Notes: a model not told the origin generated them from the letters alone. DNA of 64,000 bases from Staphylococcus intermedius NCTC 11048 (GCF_002902385.1 NZ_PPQH01000009.1:62001-126000); one strand, 5' to 3'; counted from the stretch's first letter, positions 9,436-19,034 are shown. A program made the numbers and translations.

Positions 9436-9834
9436 ATGAAACGTGTCATTACATATGGAACGTATGATCTTTTACACTATGGACATATCGAATTACTGAG
9501 ACGTGCACGAGAAATGGGGGATTACCTCGTTGTAGCACTTTCAAGTGACGAGTTCAACCGCATTAAAAATAAAAAGTCATATTACAACTTTGAACAACGT
9601 AAAATGATGCTTGAATCGATTCGTTACGTAGACCTTGTGATTCCTGAGAACGATTGGGGACAAAAAGAATCTGACGTTGAAAAGTATGAAATCGATACTT
9701 TCGTTATGGGGCATGACTGGGAAGGCGAATTCGATTTCTTAAAAGATAAATGTGAAGTGATTTACTTGAAACGTACGGAAGGTATTTCTACGACACAAAT
9801 CAAGCAAGAATTATACGGTAAAGATGCAAAATAA
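9436..9834 (+). CDS. tagD: Glycerol-3-phosphate cytidylyltransferase TagD/TarD
   Basis: The 132-residue cytoplasmic enzyme makes CDP-glycerol from CTP and glycerol-3-phosphate for wall teichoic acid. The nucleotidyltransferase motif HYGH is in GTYDLLHYGHIELLRRA near residue 15, and the second signature EGISTTQIK is near residue 112. The length is exactly that of the S. aureus enzyme. A strong ribosome site AAGGAGGTG (9422-9430) precedes the ATG. It ends the teichoic acid block on the plus strand, before a shared terminator with pbp4. Confidence 0.97.
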   Translation: MKRVITYGTYDLLHYGHIELLRRAREMGDYLVVALSSDEFNRIKNKKSYYNFEQRKMMLESIRYVDLVIPENDWGQKESDVEKYEIDTFVMGHDWEGEFDFLKDKCEVIYLKRTEGISTTQIKQELYGKDAK

Positions 9835-9842
9835 GATGAATA

Positions 9843-9890
9843 AAAACAAGTAGGGACTGAGTGGTATTTTTCAGTCCCTACTTGTTTTTT
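9843..9890. terminator. Bidirectional terminator between tagD and pbp4
   Basis: A near-perfect 18-base stem, AAAACAAGTAGGGACTGA (from 9843) with its complement ending in TTGTTTTT at about 9889, has A runs on one side and T runs on the other. It can serve both tagD and the convergent pbp4. Confidence 0.9.
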
Positions 9891-9957
9891 AATGTATGTG
9901 GATCGATGGTGGTAAAACTTTGCGTGTGATGGTGGATAATGTACGTCTATCGCGATT

Positions 9958-11235
9958 TTATTTTCTCAATAACGACTTCAACAAGCGACGCAAAAGAAGT
10001 GCGAGGACGAGTACGATGACAAGAGATGCAAGTGTCGTTAATACTGGAAATGCATGCCAGCTTGAGACAACCGCAGATTTAGACTCATAAATGAATGGAC
10101 TTTCCACTTTCACTGTCGGCGGTCCATCATTTTTTGTTATGAACTTCCGAGGATAATCAAGATGTACTTGACTATCTTTGACAACAAAGTCATAAGGTTC
10201 AGACATGTCTTTCGGTACAACATCGTATAAATCTTCAGTGACATAATACGATTTTCCGTCTATTTTATGTTTGCCTTTGGACAATATTTTTTTATAGTCA
10301 TATTGTGAAAATGTATAATTAATGGCGCTCGCACTCATCATGTTGCGCTGTTTTTCTCCACCGAGATGTTTATAATCTCCAGCACCCATAATGATATGAA
10401 AAATACGGAATTTTCCACGTTTTGTTGTTAATGAGTTGTTGTAGTCTGCAATGTCACTCGAGCCCGTTTTTAACCCATCTGTGCCCGGTAAACTCATACT
10501 GCCGCCTTCTAAGAGGTCGTTAAAAGTATAGTATGTGACGCCGTGTTGTGTAGGTGCAATTTGTTTAGTGAAATGTAAAATTTTTGGTGTATCTTTAACA
10601 ACATGCTGGGCAAGAATGGCATAGTCACGTGCTGAAGATGTTGAAGATGATTCATGTTGGTATTTCTTTGGTGCGAATTCCAATAATAAGCGGTTTTCTG
10701 CACCAGTAGGATTCACATAGTGGGTGTGCGTCATACCTAGAGATTTGGCAGTGTCATTCATTTTATCGACAAAGTCTGATGTGTTATCTGAAACTTGATT
10801 GGCTAAAATCAGTGCAGCTGCATTACTAGAAGCGGAGACTGTAATTTGAAGTAATTCTGCAATCGTGTATGTTTCACCAGGATAAAGTTTTGTATTACTT
10901 AACTCTGGTAAGGTAGACATCCGATAATGTTGGTCAGTGATTTGAACCGTGTCGTTTAAAGATAATTTCTTTTCTTTAACAGCTTTTAGTGTTAAGTACA
11001 TTGTCATCAGTTTGGTCATAGAAGCAGGATACCATTGTTGCTCACTTTGAAAATCGTACAAAATTTGTCCAGTTTGACTGATGTTCATCACGCCCTCTGG
11101 TTGATATGCCCACGTGACAGGGTACCCACTTTGTTGTGCAAGTTCGACCGGTGTGGGTGTATATGCACGTGCAAAAGGTGTTATAATGGTGGAAGCGAAG
11201 AATACAACCACAATGGATAATATTATTTTTTTCAT
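9958..11235 (-). CDS. pbp4: Penicillin-binding protein 4 (D-Ala-D-Ala carboxypeptidase/transpeptidase)
   Basis: The 425-residue low-molecular-mass PBP acts outside the membrane on peptidoglycan; in S. aureus PBP4 gives high cross-linking. A signal peptide or anchor covers residues 1-24. The catalytic motifs are SMTK (PASMTKLMT, near residue 71), SSN (SASSNAAALIL, near residue 134) and KTG (DGLKTGSSD, near residue 255). A C-terminal beta domain is followed by a hydrophobic anchor and the basic end RRLLKSLLRK. The length matches the S. aureus protein (about 431). It is divergent from abcA, as in S. aureus, where the shared region is controlled by global regulators including MgrA. Confidence 0.95.
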   Translation of the reverse strand: MKKIILSIVVVFFASTIITPFARAYTPTPVELAQQSGYPVTWAYQPEGVMNISQTGQILYDFQSEQQWYPASMTKLMTMYLTLKAVKEKKLSLNDTVQITDQHYRMSTLPELSNTKLYPGETYTIAELLQITVSASSNAAALILANQVSDNTSDFVDKMNDTAKSLGMTHTHYVNPTGAENRLLLEFAPKKYQHESSSTSSARDYAILAQHVVKDTPKILHFTKQIAPTQHGVTYYTFNDLLEGGSMSLPGTDGLKTGSSDIADYNNSLTTKRGKFRIFHIIMGAGDYKHLGGEKQRNMMSASAINYTFSQYDYKKILSKGKHKIDGKSYYVTEDLYDVVPKDMSEPYDFVVKDSQVHLDYPRKFITKNDGPPTVKVESPFIYESKSAVVSSWHAFPVLTTLASLVIVLVLALLLRRLLKSLLRK

Positions 11236-11508
11236 ATGTGTTCCCTCAATCTAAAAAACTATAAATGATAAACAACATGATTCATTCTACCACAAAGTTT
11301 AATCTTTATAAATTTTAATGCAGACTCATGTGATGAGATTGAGAGAAGATATGAAACTGAGTTAGGATGTTGTGGTCACTTTGAGAACGGTCTATTGATA
11401 GGTGAAAGTAGAGAGAATTGTAAATGTGGTAAGACTGACTTCAGAGTGAATGGAGACTAAGGGATGTCTTATGACATGACTATAACGAAAATAAAGAGGT
11501 ATGAAGTT

Positions 11509-13239
11509 ATGAAAGCACGCAACCCGCTTGTATTTTTATTGAAGAAAATTTCATGGCCAGTGGGTCTGATTATCGTGGCCGTGACGATTGCTTCATTAGG
11601 TAGTTTGACTGGATTGTTAGTACCATTGTTTACAGGGCAAGTGGTCGACAAATTTACTTTTGAATCAATTAGTCCTACGTTTATCGTCGCCTTAGTAGCG
11701 GTGTTTTTAGTGAATGCTGTGTTAAGTGGTTTCGGTTACTATTTACTGAATAAAATTGGCGAAAAAATCATTTATGCGATTCGTTCCGTCTTATGGGATC
11801 ATATTATACATTTGAAAATGCCGTTTTTTGATCAAAATGAGAGCGGACAATTGATGAGTCGTTTAACAGATGATACGAAAGTCATCAATGATTTTATATC
11901 ACAAAAGTTGCCAGGGTTTTTCCCAGCGGTGATTACATTGATTGGCTCGTTAATTATGCTTTTTGTCTTGGATTGGCAAATGACACTCCTTACATTTATT
12001 ACCATTCCAATTTTTATATTAATCATGGTACCACTCGGTAAAATTATGCAAAAAATATCGACGAATACACAAACAGAAATCGCGAATTTTAGTGGGTTAC
12101 TGGGTCGTGTATTGACAGAAATGCGCTTAGTTAAGGTGGCCAATACCGAGAAACTAGAATTGGATAAGGCACATAGTAACCTGAAGAAAATTTATGATTT
12201 AGGACTGAAACAAGCGAAAATTGCTGCGGTCGTTCAGCCGATTTCAGGGATTATCATGCTCATTACGATTGGGATTATTTTAGGTTTTGGCGGTATGCGG
12301 ATTGCTTCAGGGGCGATTTCAGCGGGGACACTTGTCGCTATGATTTTTTACGTATTGAATTTATCCATGCCTTTAATTAACTTATCTACGCTCGTCACAG
12401 ATTATAAAAAGGCAGTAGGGGCAAGCCAGCGTATTTATGAAATTTTGCATGAGCCGCTTGAAGTGATTGATGCACCGAATTTACAAAATGAAATTCCAAC
12501 TGGTGACTTGAAATTTGATCATGTCCACTTTGGTTATGACGATACGCCAGTACTTAAAGATGTGTCATTTAATGTGTTGCGCGGTGAAGTAACCGCATTT
12601 GTGGGGCCTTCTGGTTCAGGGAAAAGTACGTTGTTCAGTTTGATTGAACGGATGTATGACATTCATCAAGGGGGTATCTACTATGATGGTACTTCCATTT
12701 ATGACCTTTCGTTAACAGATTGGCGCAGAAAGATTGGTTACGTGATGCAAAGTAATGCGATGATGAATGGAACCATTCGCGACAATATTTTGTATGGTGT
12801 GGATCGAGAAGTATCTGAAGACGAATTGATACACTATGCCAAACTTGCGAATTGCCATGAATTTATTATGGAATTTGAACAAGGTTATGACACAATTGTT
12901 GGGGAACGTGGATTGAAACTGTCAGGCGGTCAACGTCAGCGTATCGATATTGCGCGAAGCTTTGTGAAAAATCCGGACATTCTACTGTTAGATGAAGCTA
13001 CTGCTAACTTGGATAGTGAAAGTGAACGTAAAATCCAAGAAGCACTCGATATTTTAATGGAAAACCGTACGACGATTGTCATTGCACACCGTCTTTCTAC
13101 AATTAAGAAGGCTGGACAAATCATTTTCCTAGACCATGGAGAGGTGACAGGTAAAGGTCGCCATGAAGAATTAATGCAAAATCATGCGAAGTATCAACAA
13201 TTTGTTGAGACGCAAAATTTAACGCAATATCAGAAGTGA
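11509..13239 (+). CDS. abcA: ABC multidrug exporter AbcA
   Basis: The 576-residue half-transporter fuses six membrane segments (residues 15-305) to an ATPase domain. Walker A GPSGSGKST is near residue 365, signature LSGGQRQR near residue 472, Walker B ILLLDEA near residue 494 and the switch His in IVIAHRLST. In S. aureus AbcA exports beta-lactams, dyes and phenol-soluble modulins. The frame is open to 11464, but the ATG at 11509 has AGAGGT at eight bases and matches the S. aureus N-terminus (MK..NPL.FL.KK.SWPVG), so I use it. It is divergent from pbp4. Confidence 0.94.
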   Translation: MKARNPLVFLLKKISWPVGLIIVAVTIASLGSLTGLLVPLFTGQVVDKFTFESISPTFIVALVAVFLVNAVLSGFGYYLLNKIGEKIIYAIRSVLWDHIIHLKMPFFDQNESGQLMSRLTDDTKVINDFISQKLPGFFPAVITLIGSLIMLFVLDWQMTLLTFITIPIFILIMVPLGKIMQKISTNTQTEIANFSGLLGRVLTEMRLVKVANTEKLELDKAHSNLKKIYDLGLKQAKIAAVVQPISGIIMLITIGIILGFGGMRIASGAISAGTLVAMIFYVLNLSMPLINLSTLVTDYKKAVGASQRIYEILHEPLEVIDAPNLQNEIPTGDLKFDHVHFGYDDTPVLKDVSFNVLRGEVTAFVGPSGSGKSTLFSLIERMYDIHQGGIYYDGTSIYDLSLTDWRRKIGYVMQSNAMMNGTIRDNILYGVDREVSEDELIHYAKLANCHEFIMEFEQGYDTIVGERGLKLSGGQRQRIDIARSFVKNPDILLLDEATANLDSESERKIQEALDILMENRTTIVIAHRLSTIKKAGQIIFLDHGEVTGKGRHEELMQNHAKYQQFVETQNLTQYQK

Positions 13240-13270
13240 TGATATTCATGCATACATTTCAAATATGAAG

Positions 13271-13327
13271 AAGACTGGGCATTTGAAGCCACGATTTTAA
13301 AGTGCGCTTTCAACCCAGTCTTTTTAT
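13271..13327 (+). terminator. Terminator after abcA
   Basis: AAGACTGGG (13271-13279) pairs with CCCAGTCTT (13314-13322), followed by TTTATT. The loop is 34 bases. Confidence 0.7.
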
Positions 13328-13409
13328 TTGTATTGATAGTCAGCCTTTCGGGAGCCGTACTACGTAATCTTTGTTAAACATGAGATTTCTGTACTGCGTT
13401 CAAAACCCG

Positions 13410-13448
13410 CCAACGCTTTGCCTATATAATAATTCAATCAAGCGTTGG
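13410..13448. repeat. Perfect nine-base inverted repeat
   Basis: CCAACGCTT (13410-13418) and AAGCGTTGG (13440-13448) flank a 21-base AT-rich loop. On the minus strand it lies after the feo operon and is followed by CGGGTTTTG, so it could be a weak feo terminator. The arm AAGCGTTGG recurs in the large hairpin at 42 kb. Confidence 0.6.
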
Positions 13449-13541
13449 TTCGTTGAGATAAGTCCTAGGAAAGGGAGAATCGTTTAGCAATCAAGTGTTG
13501 CTCAAACGTACATCTCAAGCTTTGTGCCCAACGCCACTTTG

Positions 13542-13700
13542 TTACTGCAAATGTTTCGGTAAACTTTCAGTCGGACAACTTTTACTACATTCACACGCAC
13601 TACATTTCCCCTGCTTTGACTTTTTGAAAAACCGTACAATGACCGATACAACATAGCTGACAATCAACAAGACGAACAATAAATTAATCAATAATGTCAT
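13542..13700 (-). CDS. FeoB-associated small Cys-rich membrane protein
   Basis: The 52-residue reading frame starts at an ATG with GGAGG ten bases upstream and ends at TAA. It has one membrane helix (residues 3-22, LLINLLFVLLIVSYVVSVIV), then a basic turn and a cysteine cluster GKCSACECSKSCP. This is the architecture of the FeoB-associated Cys-rich membrane protein family. It begins 13 bases after the feoB stop on the same strand, so it is very likely the last gene of the feo operon. The cysteines could bind ferrous iron or an iron-sulfur cluster; that is an inference from position and family. Confidence 0.88.
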   Translation of the reverse strand: MTLLINLLFVLLIVSYVVSVIVRFFKKSKQGKCSACECSKSCPTESLPKHLQ

Positions 13701-13712
13701 TTTCAACGCCTC

Positions 13713-15707
13713 CTATAAAAAATACGAACCGATTTGGTAAACTAGGAACGATAAGATATATGCGATGACGAAAGGATACGTCACAGCAAGCATTGTCCAT
13801 TTCCATGAAGGGGTTTCTTTACGTATCGCAGCTACTGTTGCTAAACATGGTGTGTAAAGTAAAATAAAGACCATAAATGAATAGGCAGAGAGTGCTGTGA
13901 AATGTGTCGATACGGTCGAGACGAGACTATTTTCACTGACCGCAAAAATAATGGCCATCGAACTAATGATAACCTCTTTAGCTAAAAACCCAGGAATCAA
14001 TGTGGCAGCAGTTTGCCATGAACTAAACCCAAGTGGTGTAATGAGTGGCGCAATCGCCGCACCAATCATGTGTAAGAAGCTTTGGTCGACAGGGACATCA
14101 ATACCGGATGGACCTGTGTAATTGAGTAACCAAATCACAACGGAACCTGCAAAAATAAATGTTCCTGCTTTTTTAACAAATCCTTTTCCTTTTTCCCAAG
14201 TGCTACGCCACAATGTTTTAATAGAAGGTAAACGATAGGGCGGTAATTCAATCACAAAAATAGACGTGTCTTTTTTGAGTACTGTTTTGGATAACACCCA
14301 ACTGACAAGTAATGCGACGACAATGCCTAATACGTAAAGGCTTAACACGACAAGTGCCTGATGTTGTGCGAAGAAAATCGCTACGAACAGACCATATACT
14401 GGGAGGCGGGCAGAACAAGACATGAACGGTGCGATTAAAATAGTCGTAAGGCGTTCTTTTTCTTCTTCGATACTACGCGCAGCCATAATACCGGGCACGT
14501 TACAACCAAAACCGATGATCATTGGAATAAAGGATTTGCCGTTCAGACCAAATTTTTCCATCATGCGGTCCATAATCACAGCAATGCGCGCCATATAGCC
14601 TGAATCTTCCAGTAACGAAATGAAGAAAAATAATACTAAAATTTGTGGAATAAACACGAGTACACCACCGACACCCGCAATAATACCGTCTGTCACTAAG
14701 TCTTGAAGTGCAGGATAAATACCGATTTTATCCATTAAATTAACCGTTTGATCAGTTAAAGGGCCTCCAAAAAAGGCGTCCAATTGATCAGAAAGGGGTG
14801 TGCCAATCCAAGTAAACGTAATTTGAAAGATGAGCCACATCAATCCTAAAAAAATAGGGATACCCAACACTTTATGTGTGAGCAATGCGTCGATACGTTC
14901 AGTCATATGTTGACGTTCTGAATTTGGATAAGTCACCACTTCAGCGAGAATAGCATCGATATACTGTTGACGACATTTCAAAATATGCTGTTCAATGTCG
15001 ATAGCATGCGCATGTTTAAACTGGGAAATCAATGTTTCAAATTGTTGAATCGTTTCTGCATCTAAATAGTTCAACACAGCTGGATTGTTGAGTAAATATT
15101 GAATAGCTAAAAAGCGATGATGACGTTTTTCCAATGAAAGTGTGGCTGGCAATGTTTGGATGAGTTGTGCCAATAAATTTTCAAACGCATCACCGTAATG
15201 GATTTTTAGAGGACGTCGCGTTGAAACATGATGGTCGGCAAGCGCATTGAGCACTTCATCGCTTCCTTTGCCTGTACGTGCAATAACAGGGATAATTGGA
15301 ATGTGCAATTGACGCATTAAACGTTGATGGTCAATCCGAATCCCGCGTTTATTTGCGACATCAATCATGTTCAAACCGATGAGTAACGGTGCGCCATATT
15401 CTAACAATTGTACAGTGAGATTAAAGTTGCGCTTAATTTGGGCCGCATCGATAATATTGATCATACCGTCGAATTTTTCATTGAGTAAATAATCTGTCAC
15501 CACAGATTCGTCACGAGAAATCGGGACTAAGTCATAAATACCGGGTAAGTCGATGAGATGACCGGATTGTTTCTTAAGTTGACCGACCTTTTTATCAACT
15601 GTGACACCGCTCCAGTTGCCTACATATTCATATGAACCTGTTAAAGCATTAAATAGGGAAGTTTTACCAACATTCGGATTGCCTAAAATACAATATGCAT
15701 TACTCAT
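13713..15707 (-). CDS. feoB: Ferrous iron transporter FeoB
   Basis: The 664-residue protein joins an N-terminal GTPase domain to a polytopic membrane domain and imports Fe2+. The G1 motif GNPNVGKTS is at the N-terminus, the G3 region is DLPGIYDL, and the G4-like GLNMIDV is near residue 115. Two Gate-like repeats contain GFGCNVPG (near residue 398) and the mirrored segment around KEVIISS. The frame opens at 15737, but the ATG at 15707 has TTGGAG at eight bases and gives the usual N-terminus [16 protein letters not shown]. It overlaps the feoA stop by eight bases. Confidence 0.95.
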   Translation of the reverse strand: MSNAYCILGNPNVGKTSLFNALTGSYEYVGNWSGVTVDKKVGQLKKQSGHLIDLPGIYDLVPISRDESVVTDYLLNEKFDGMINIIDAAQIKRNFNLTVQLLEYGAPLLIGLNMIDVANKRGIRIDHQRLMRQLHIPIIPVIARTGKGSDEVLNALADHHVSTRRPLKIHYGDAFENLLAQLIQTLPATLSLEKRHHRFLAIQYLLNNPAVLNYLDAETIQQFETLISQFKHAHAIDIEQHILKCRQQYIDAILAEVVTYPNSERQHMTERIDALLTHKVLGIPIFLGLMWLIFQITFTWIGTPLSDQLDAFFGGPLTDQTVNLMDKIGIYPALQDLVTDGIIAGVGGVLVFIPQILVLFFFISLLEDSGYMARIAVIMDRMMEKFGLNGKSFIPMIIGFGCNVPGIMAARSIEEEKERLTTILIAPFMSCSARLPVYGLFVAIFFAQHQALVVLSLYVLGIVVALLVSWVLSKTVLKKDTSIFVIELPPYRLPSIKTLWRSTWEKGKGFVKKAGTFIFAGSVVIWLLNYTGPSGIDVPVDQSFLHMIGAAIAPLITPLGFSSWQTAATLIPGFLAKEVIISSMAIIFAVSENSLVSTVSTHFTALSAYSFMVFILLYTPCLATVAAIRKETPSWKWTMLAVTYPFVIAYILSFLVYQIGSYFL

Positions 15708-15936
15708 AAGCATGCTCCAATCTAATTTCACATGCATCGCAGTTTCGAATACAAATATGTTGACCGTTCACTTTTAATGTACATGGACCTTTGAATAATC
15801 CTTTTTGATGTACAGAAATTTGGCATCCTTCTACACAACCTAAGGCACGTAAACGATGCTTTAAATGGACATTGTTTGTATCTAAAGCTTTGACGCGATA
15901 TAACTTTCCAATCTCAGCATTTCCAATATGTAACAT
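15700..15936 (-). CDS. feoA: Ferrous iron transport protein FeoA
   Basis: The protein of about 78 residues is a small SH3-like FeoA domain protein thought to act on FeoB in the cytoplasm. The pattern [16 protein letters not shown] is typical of the family, and [17 protein letters not shown] forms the C-terminal strands. It is the first gene of the operon. A GTG at 15942 is also possible, but the ATG at 15936 is better spaced from AGGTG. A Fur box and a TATAAT element lie immediately upstream, so the operon is expected to be repressed by iron-loaded Fur. Confidence 0.93.
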   Translation of the reverse strand: MLHIGNAEIGKLYRVKALDTNNVHLKHRLRALGCVEGCQISVHQKGLFKGPCTLKVNGQHICIRNCDACEIRLEHAYE

Positions 15937-15953
15937 ACCCACACCTACTTAAC

Positions 15954-15972
15954 GTTAATGATAATCATTTTC
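15954..15972 (-). promoter_or_regulatory. Fur box of the feo operon
   Basis: The 19 bases GTTAATGATAATCATTTTC match the Fur consensus GATAATGATAATCATTATC at 17 positions. A minus-strand TATAAT (15978-15983) lies just upstream, so bound Fur would cover the start of transcription. Confidence 0.88.
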
Positions 15973-16213
15973 ACTTAATTATAGAATAAGACGGTTTTCA
16001 TTTGGAAGCAATAACTTTTTGACACCAAATGTGAAAAAATATCGAATTTCAATCGAAACATTTTATGATAACAAAATAAAAAGTGAATAAAATCGCATCG
16101 TGTTTAGATATTTTATACTTAAATGATAGTGAAAAAAATATATTCTCAGTCAGTAAACGTCGTGGTATACTAATGATGTTAAAAAACAGTTGAAAGGTAA
16201 GAGGTATCTCCTT

Positions 16214-17440
16214 ATGTATTTGATTATTAACATTATTGGGTTGTTGGTGTTTTTAGGGGTTGCATTTTTATTCTCTCGTGACCGCAAAAATATTCAATGG
16301 GCTTCTATTGCGACACTTGTTGTCCTTAACTTGATTTTGGCATGGTTCTTTGTGTATTTCCCAGCTGGTACGCTCGTCGTTAAAAAAGCAGCTGAAGGGA
16401 TTTCTTGGGTTATTGATGCATCGTTTGCAGGGATTGGCTTTGCATTCCACAGCTTCACAGCACCAAAACAATTGGACATGGCAGTAGCGGCATTATTCCC
16501 GATTTTATTAGTTGTGCCACTTTTTGATATCTTGATGTATTTACGTATTTTGCCATGGATTATGCGTGGTATTGGTTGGGTACTTGCAAAAATTACACGC
16601 CAACCTAAATTTGAAGCATTCTTCGGTATTGAAATGATGTTCTTAGGAAATACTGAAGCACTTGCGGTTTCAAGTGAACAGTTAAAACGTATGAAAGAGA
16701 CACGTGTACTGACATTAGCGATGATGTCTATGAGTTCAGTATCTGGTGCGATTGTCGGTGCTTATGTCACGATGATTCCTGGTGAACTCGTATTGACAGC
16801 AATTCCTTTAAATATCGTCAATGCGATGATCGTTGCTTCTATTTTAAACCCTGTGAAAGTTGAAGTAGATGAAGATGTCATTTACGATTTACGTGCAAAT
16901 GAAGCGCGTCAACCGTTCTTCTCGTTCTTGGGTGACTCCGTACTGAATGCAGGTAAATTAGTATTGATTATTATTGCATTCGTTATCAGTTTCGTTGCTT
17001 TAGCAGAATTAGCTGACCGTTTAATTCACCTTATTACGGGCGGTATTGGTCACTTGTTCAATGCGAACGGTAGCTTCGGTCTTGACCAAATTTTAGGTGT
17101 ATTCATGTATCCATTTGCATTATTACTTGGACTTCCATTTGATGAGGCATGGTTAGTTGCACAAAATATGGCGAAGAAAATTGTAACGAACGAATTTGTT
17201 GTTATGGGTCAAATCGCAGGAGAAGTGAATGACTATGCACCTCACCGTCGTGCAGTCATTTCAACATTCTTGATTTCATTCGCAAACTTCTCAACAATCG
17301 GTATGATTATCGGTACGTTAAAAGGTATTGTAAATGAAAAAACTTCTGACTTTGTATCTAAATATGTACCAATGATGTTATTAGCAGGTATTTTAGTATC
17401 ATTATTAACAGCTGGTTTTGTAGGTTTATTTGCTTGGTAA
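16214..17440 (+). CDS. nupC: Concentrative nucleoside transporter NupC
   Basis: The 408-residue membrane protein belongs to the concentrative nucleoside transporter (NupC/CNT) family and imports nucleosides with a cation. The conserved region MMFLGNTEALAVSSEQL (near residue 145) and the C-terminal GLPFDEAWLVAQ and ISFANFSTIGMI segments are family hallmarks, and the protein follows its S. aureus homologue closely. The frame opens at 16190, but the ATG at 16214 has GAGGT at eight bases and matches the S. aureus N-terminus MxLIINIIGL. It stands alone between the feo operon and a terminator. Confidence 0.93.
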   Translation: MYLIINIIGLLVFLGVAFLFSRDRKNIQWASIATLVVLNLILAWFFVYFPAGTLVVKKAAEGISWVIDASFAGIGFAFHSFTAPKQLDMAVAALFPILLVVPLFDILMYLRILPWIMRGIGWVLAKITRQPKFEAFFGIEMMFLGNTEALAVSSEQLKRMKETRVLTLAMMSMSSVSGAIVGAYVTMIPGELVLTAIPLNIVNAMIVASILNPVKVEVDEDVIYDLRANEARQPFFSFLGDSVLNAGKLVLIIIAFVISFVALAELADRLIHLITGGIGHLFNANGSFGLDQILGVFMYPFALLLGLPFDEAWLVAQNMAKKIVTNEFVVMGQIAGEVNDYAPHRRAVISTFLISFANFSTIGMIIGTLKGIVNEKTSDFVSKYVPMMLLAGILVSLLTAGFVGLFAW

Positions 17441-17906
17441 AATCAACCATGCGTGAATAAATCACAACCTTTTATCCATAGAGAGGCTTGGACACAACAA
17501 TGTCTGAGCCTCTTTTCTTATGTGAGTCAGCCGCATTCAATGAGAAACGTAAAAAGAAATGCACAAAAATAGAGCAGCCCAGCTGATGCTGAACTGCTTT
17601 AGACGGGAAATGAATAATTTTGATTGATATTCGAGCATGATATCAATCTCGAGCAAAAAATCTCTTGTACTATAAAAAACACAAAGGAGATGGCCTCTTG
17701 TTGACTAGATACCTAGCAACAAATAAGGTAGTTTCTATTATACACACTTTACAATTAGAAGTAAACAAAATATTCAGAAATTTAAGATTTTATTTTACCC
17801 ATGAGTACTGGAGTTGCCACACAAGGGGTTCGCTTTGTCACAAAGTTGTGATAGTATGGCTTATGACGAATTAGAAATGATATAAAAGAATGGGAGGAAT
17901 CATTGG
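17441..17906. other. Intergenic region between nupC and the YitT gene
   Basis: After the nupC terminator there is a small hairpin AGCAG/CTGCT near 17573-17599, and a perfect inverted repeat GATTGATAT (17622-17630) with ATATCAATC (17640-17648) separated by nine bases, which could be an operator. A 69-codon open frame at 17665-17874 lacks a ribosome site and looks random. Confidence 0.5.
17482..17517 (+). terminator. Terminator after nupC
   Basis: AGAGGCT pairs with AGCCTCT, with an inner GGACA/TGTCT extension, followed by TTTTCTT. Confidence 0.8.
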
Positions 17907-18740
17907 GTGAGCAGAACAATTAGAGATTTGTTATTAGTTATCGTTGGCGCATTTATTTTTTCAGCGGGGGTTAATGCGTTTGTTATCGCTGGTGATCTCG
18001 GTGAAGGTGGCGTGACAGGTCTTGCTATCGTGCTTTATTACGCGTTTCATTGGTCGCCTGCCATTATTAACTTTGTCGTTAATGCGGTATTGATTGCAAT
18101 AGGATATAAATTTTTAAGTAAAAGAAGTATGTATTTAACGATAGTGGCTACGATTTTAATATCTGTATTTTTGAGTTTAACTCAGAGTTGGCAGGTTCAA
18201 TCAGATGACATTATTATTAATGCCGTGTTTGGCGGTTTTTCAGTCGGCTTAGGTATCGGGATTATCGTTTTGGCCGGTGGAACGACAGCTGGAACGACGA
18301 TTTTGGCACGTATTGCAAATAAGTATTTAGACGTGAGTACGCCATATGCATTACTCTTTTTTGACTTAATTGTCGTATTAATTTCATTGACAGTGATTCC
18401 GTTAGATCGCGCACTTTTAACTGTGATAAGTTTATATATCGGTACAAAAGTGATGGATTTCGTTATTGAAGGGTTAAATCCTAAAAAGGCAGTGACGATT
18501 ATTTCGAAAGAACCTGACCGTATTGCTAAAATGATTGATGAAGATATCGGTAGAGGTGTGACTATTTTAAATGGACGCGGTTATTTCTCAAAACAAGAAA
18601 CAGATGTGCTTTATGCCGTCATTAGTAAAACGCAATTATCACGTACGAAGCGCTTGATTCGTAAAATTGATCATAGTGCTTTCGTTGTTGTGCATGACGT
18701 GCGTGATGTTTACGGTAACGGCTTTTTAGTAGAAGATTAA
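17907..18740 (+). CDS. YitT family membrane protein
   Basis: The 277-residue protein has five or six membrane segments (residues 5-180), followed by a soluble C-terminal DUF2179 domain (about residues 185-275) containing DRIAKMIDEDIGRGVTILNGRGYF and a second half resembling an ACT-like fold. The family is common in Firmicutes and its transport substrate is not established. A GTG start is used, with GGGAGG (17892-17897) nine bases upstream; no in-frame ATG fits better. It stands alone, with a terminator behind it. Confidence 0.88.
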   Translation: MSRTIRDLLLVIVGAFIFSAGVNAFVIAGDLGEGGVTGLAIVLYYAFHWSPAIINFVVNAVLIAIGYKFLSKRSMYLTIVATILISVFLSLTQSWQVQSDDIIINAVFGGFSVGLGIGIIVLAGGTTAGTTILARIANKYLDVSTPYALLFFDLIVVLISLTVIPLDRALLTVISLYIGTKVMDFVIEGLNPKKAVTIISKEPDRIAKMIDEDIGRGVTILNGRGYFSKQETDVLYAVISKTQLSRTKRLIRKIDHSAFVVVHDVRDVYGNGFLVED

Positions 18741-18750
18741 AAATTAATGT

Positions 18751-18788
18751 AAGCTGGGCATTACAATGGTGTCTCAGCTTCTTTTTTA
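18751..18788 (+). terminator. Terminator after the YitT gene
   Basis: AAGCTG (18751-18756) pairs with CAGCTT (18775-18780) and is followed by CTTTTTT. Confidence 0.7.
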
Positions 18789-18959
18789 TGTGTGATTGGC
18801 GTATTGAAGAGGCAAAGCGGTTAAAAAGCAGCTTTTTTGATATGTACCCAATGTTTTATTTTAAGTACATACAAATTTTTAGATGAATGTGTAGACACAA
18901 GTATGTTGACGAAGTTCGATTAAGATGATTTTCAGTTAGAAATTTTTGATAAATGATGA

Positions 18960-18965
18960 TATACT
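18960..18965 (+). promoter_or_regulatory. Probable -10 of the fhuCBG promoter
   Basis: TATACT lies nine bases before a perfect Fur box. A weak -35 (TTAGAA) stands 18 bases upstream. Confidence 0.45.
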
Positions 18966-18973
18966 GGCATATA

Positions 18974-18988
18974 TGATAATGATTATCA
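18974..18988 (+). promoter_or_regulatory. Fur box of fhuCBG
   Basis: TGATAAT-G-ATTATCA is a perfect 7-1-7 Fur inverted repeat. It lies about 140 bases before fhuC and just downstream of a TATACT element, so it should block transcription when iron is plentiful. Confidence 0.92.
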
Positions 18989-19034
18989 ATTGCATAAAAT
19001 GTATATAGATTTTTTAAATATTAGGGAGTGAAAA

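Larger units (their letters stand above)
13240..13541. other. Intergenic region between abcA and the feo operon
   Basis: This region between convergent units holds the abcA terminator and an inverted repeat at 13410-13448. I see no supported reading frame in the rest. Confidence 0.6.

Noticed and set aside
9896-10090. 64-codon plus-strand frame antisense to pbp4
   Set aside because: It reads antisense through the 3' end of pbp4 with no start signal.
11236-11508. A small RNA between pbp4 and abcA
   Set aside because: I looked for a C-rich loop and a terminator in this divergent region and saw neither.
17665-17874. 69-codon open frame before the YitT gene
   Set aside because: No ribosome site and random-looking residues; the real gene starts at 17907 with a proper site.
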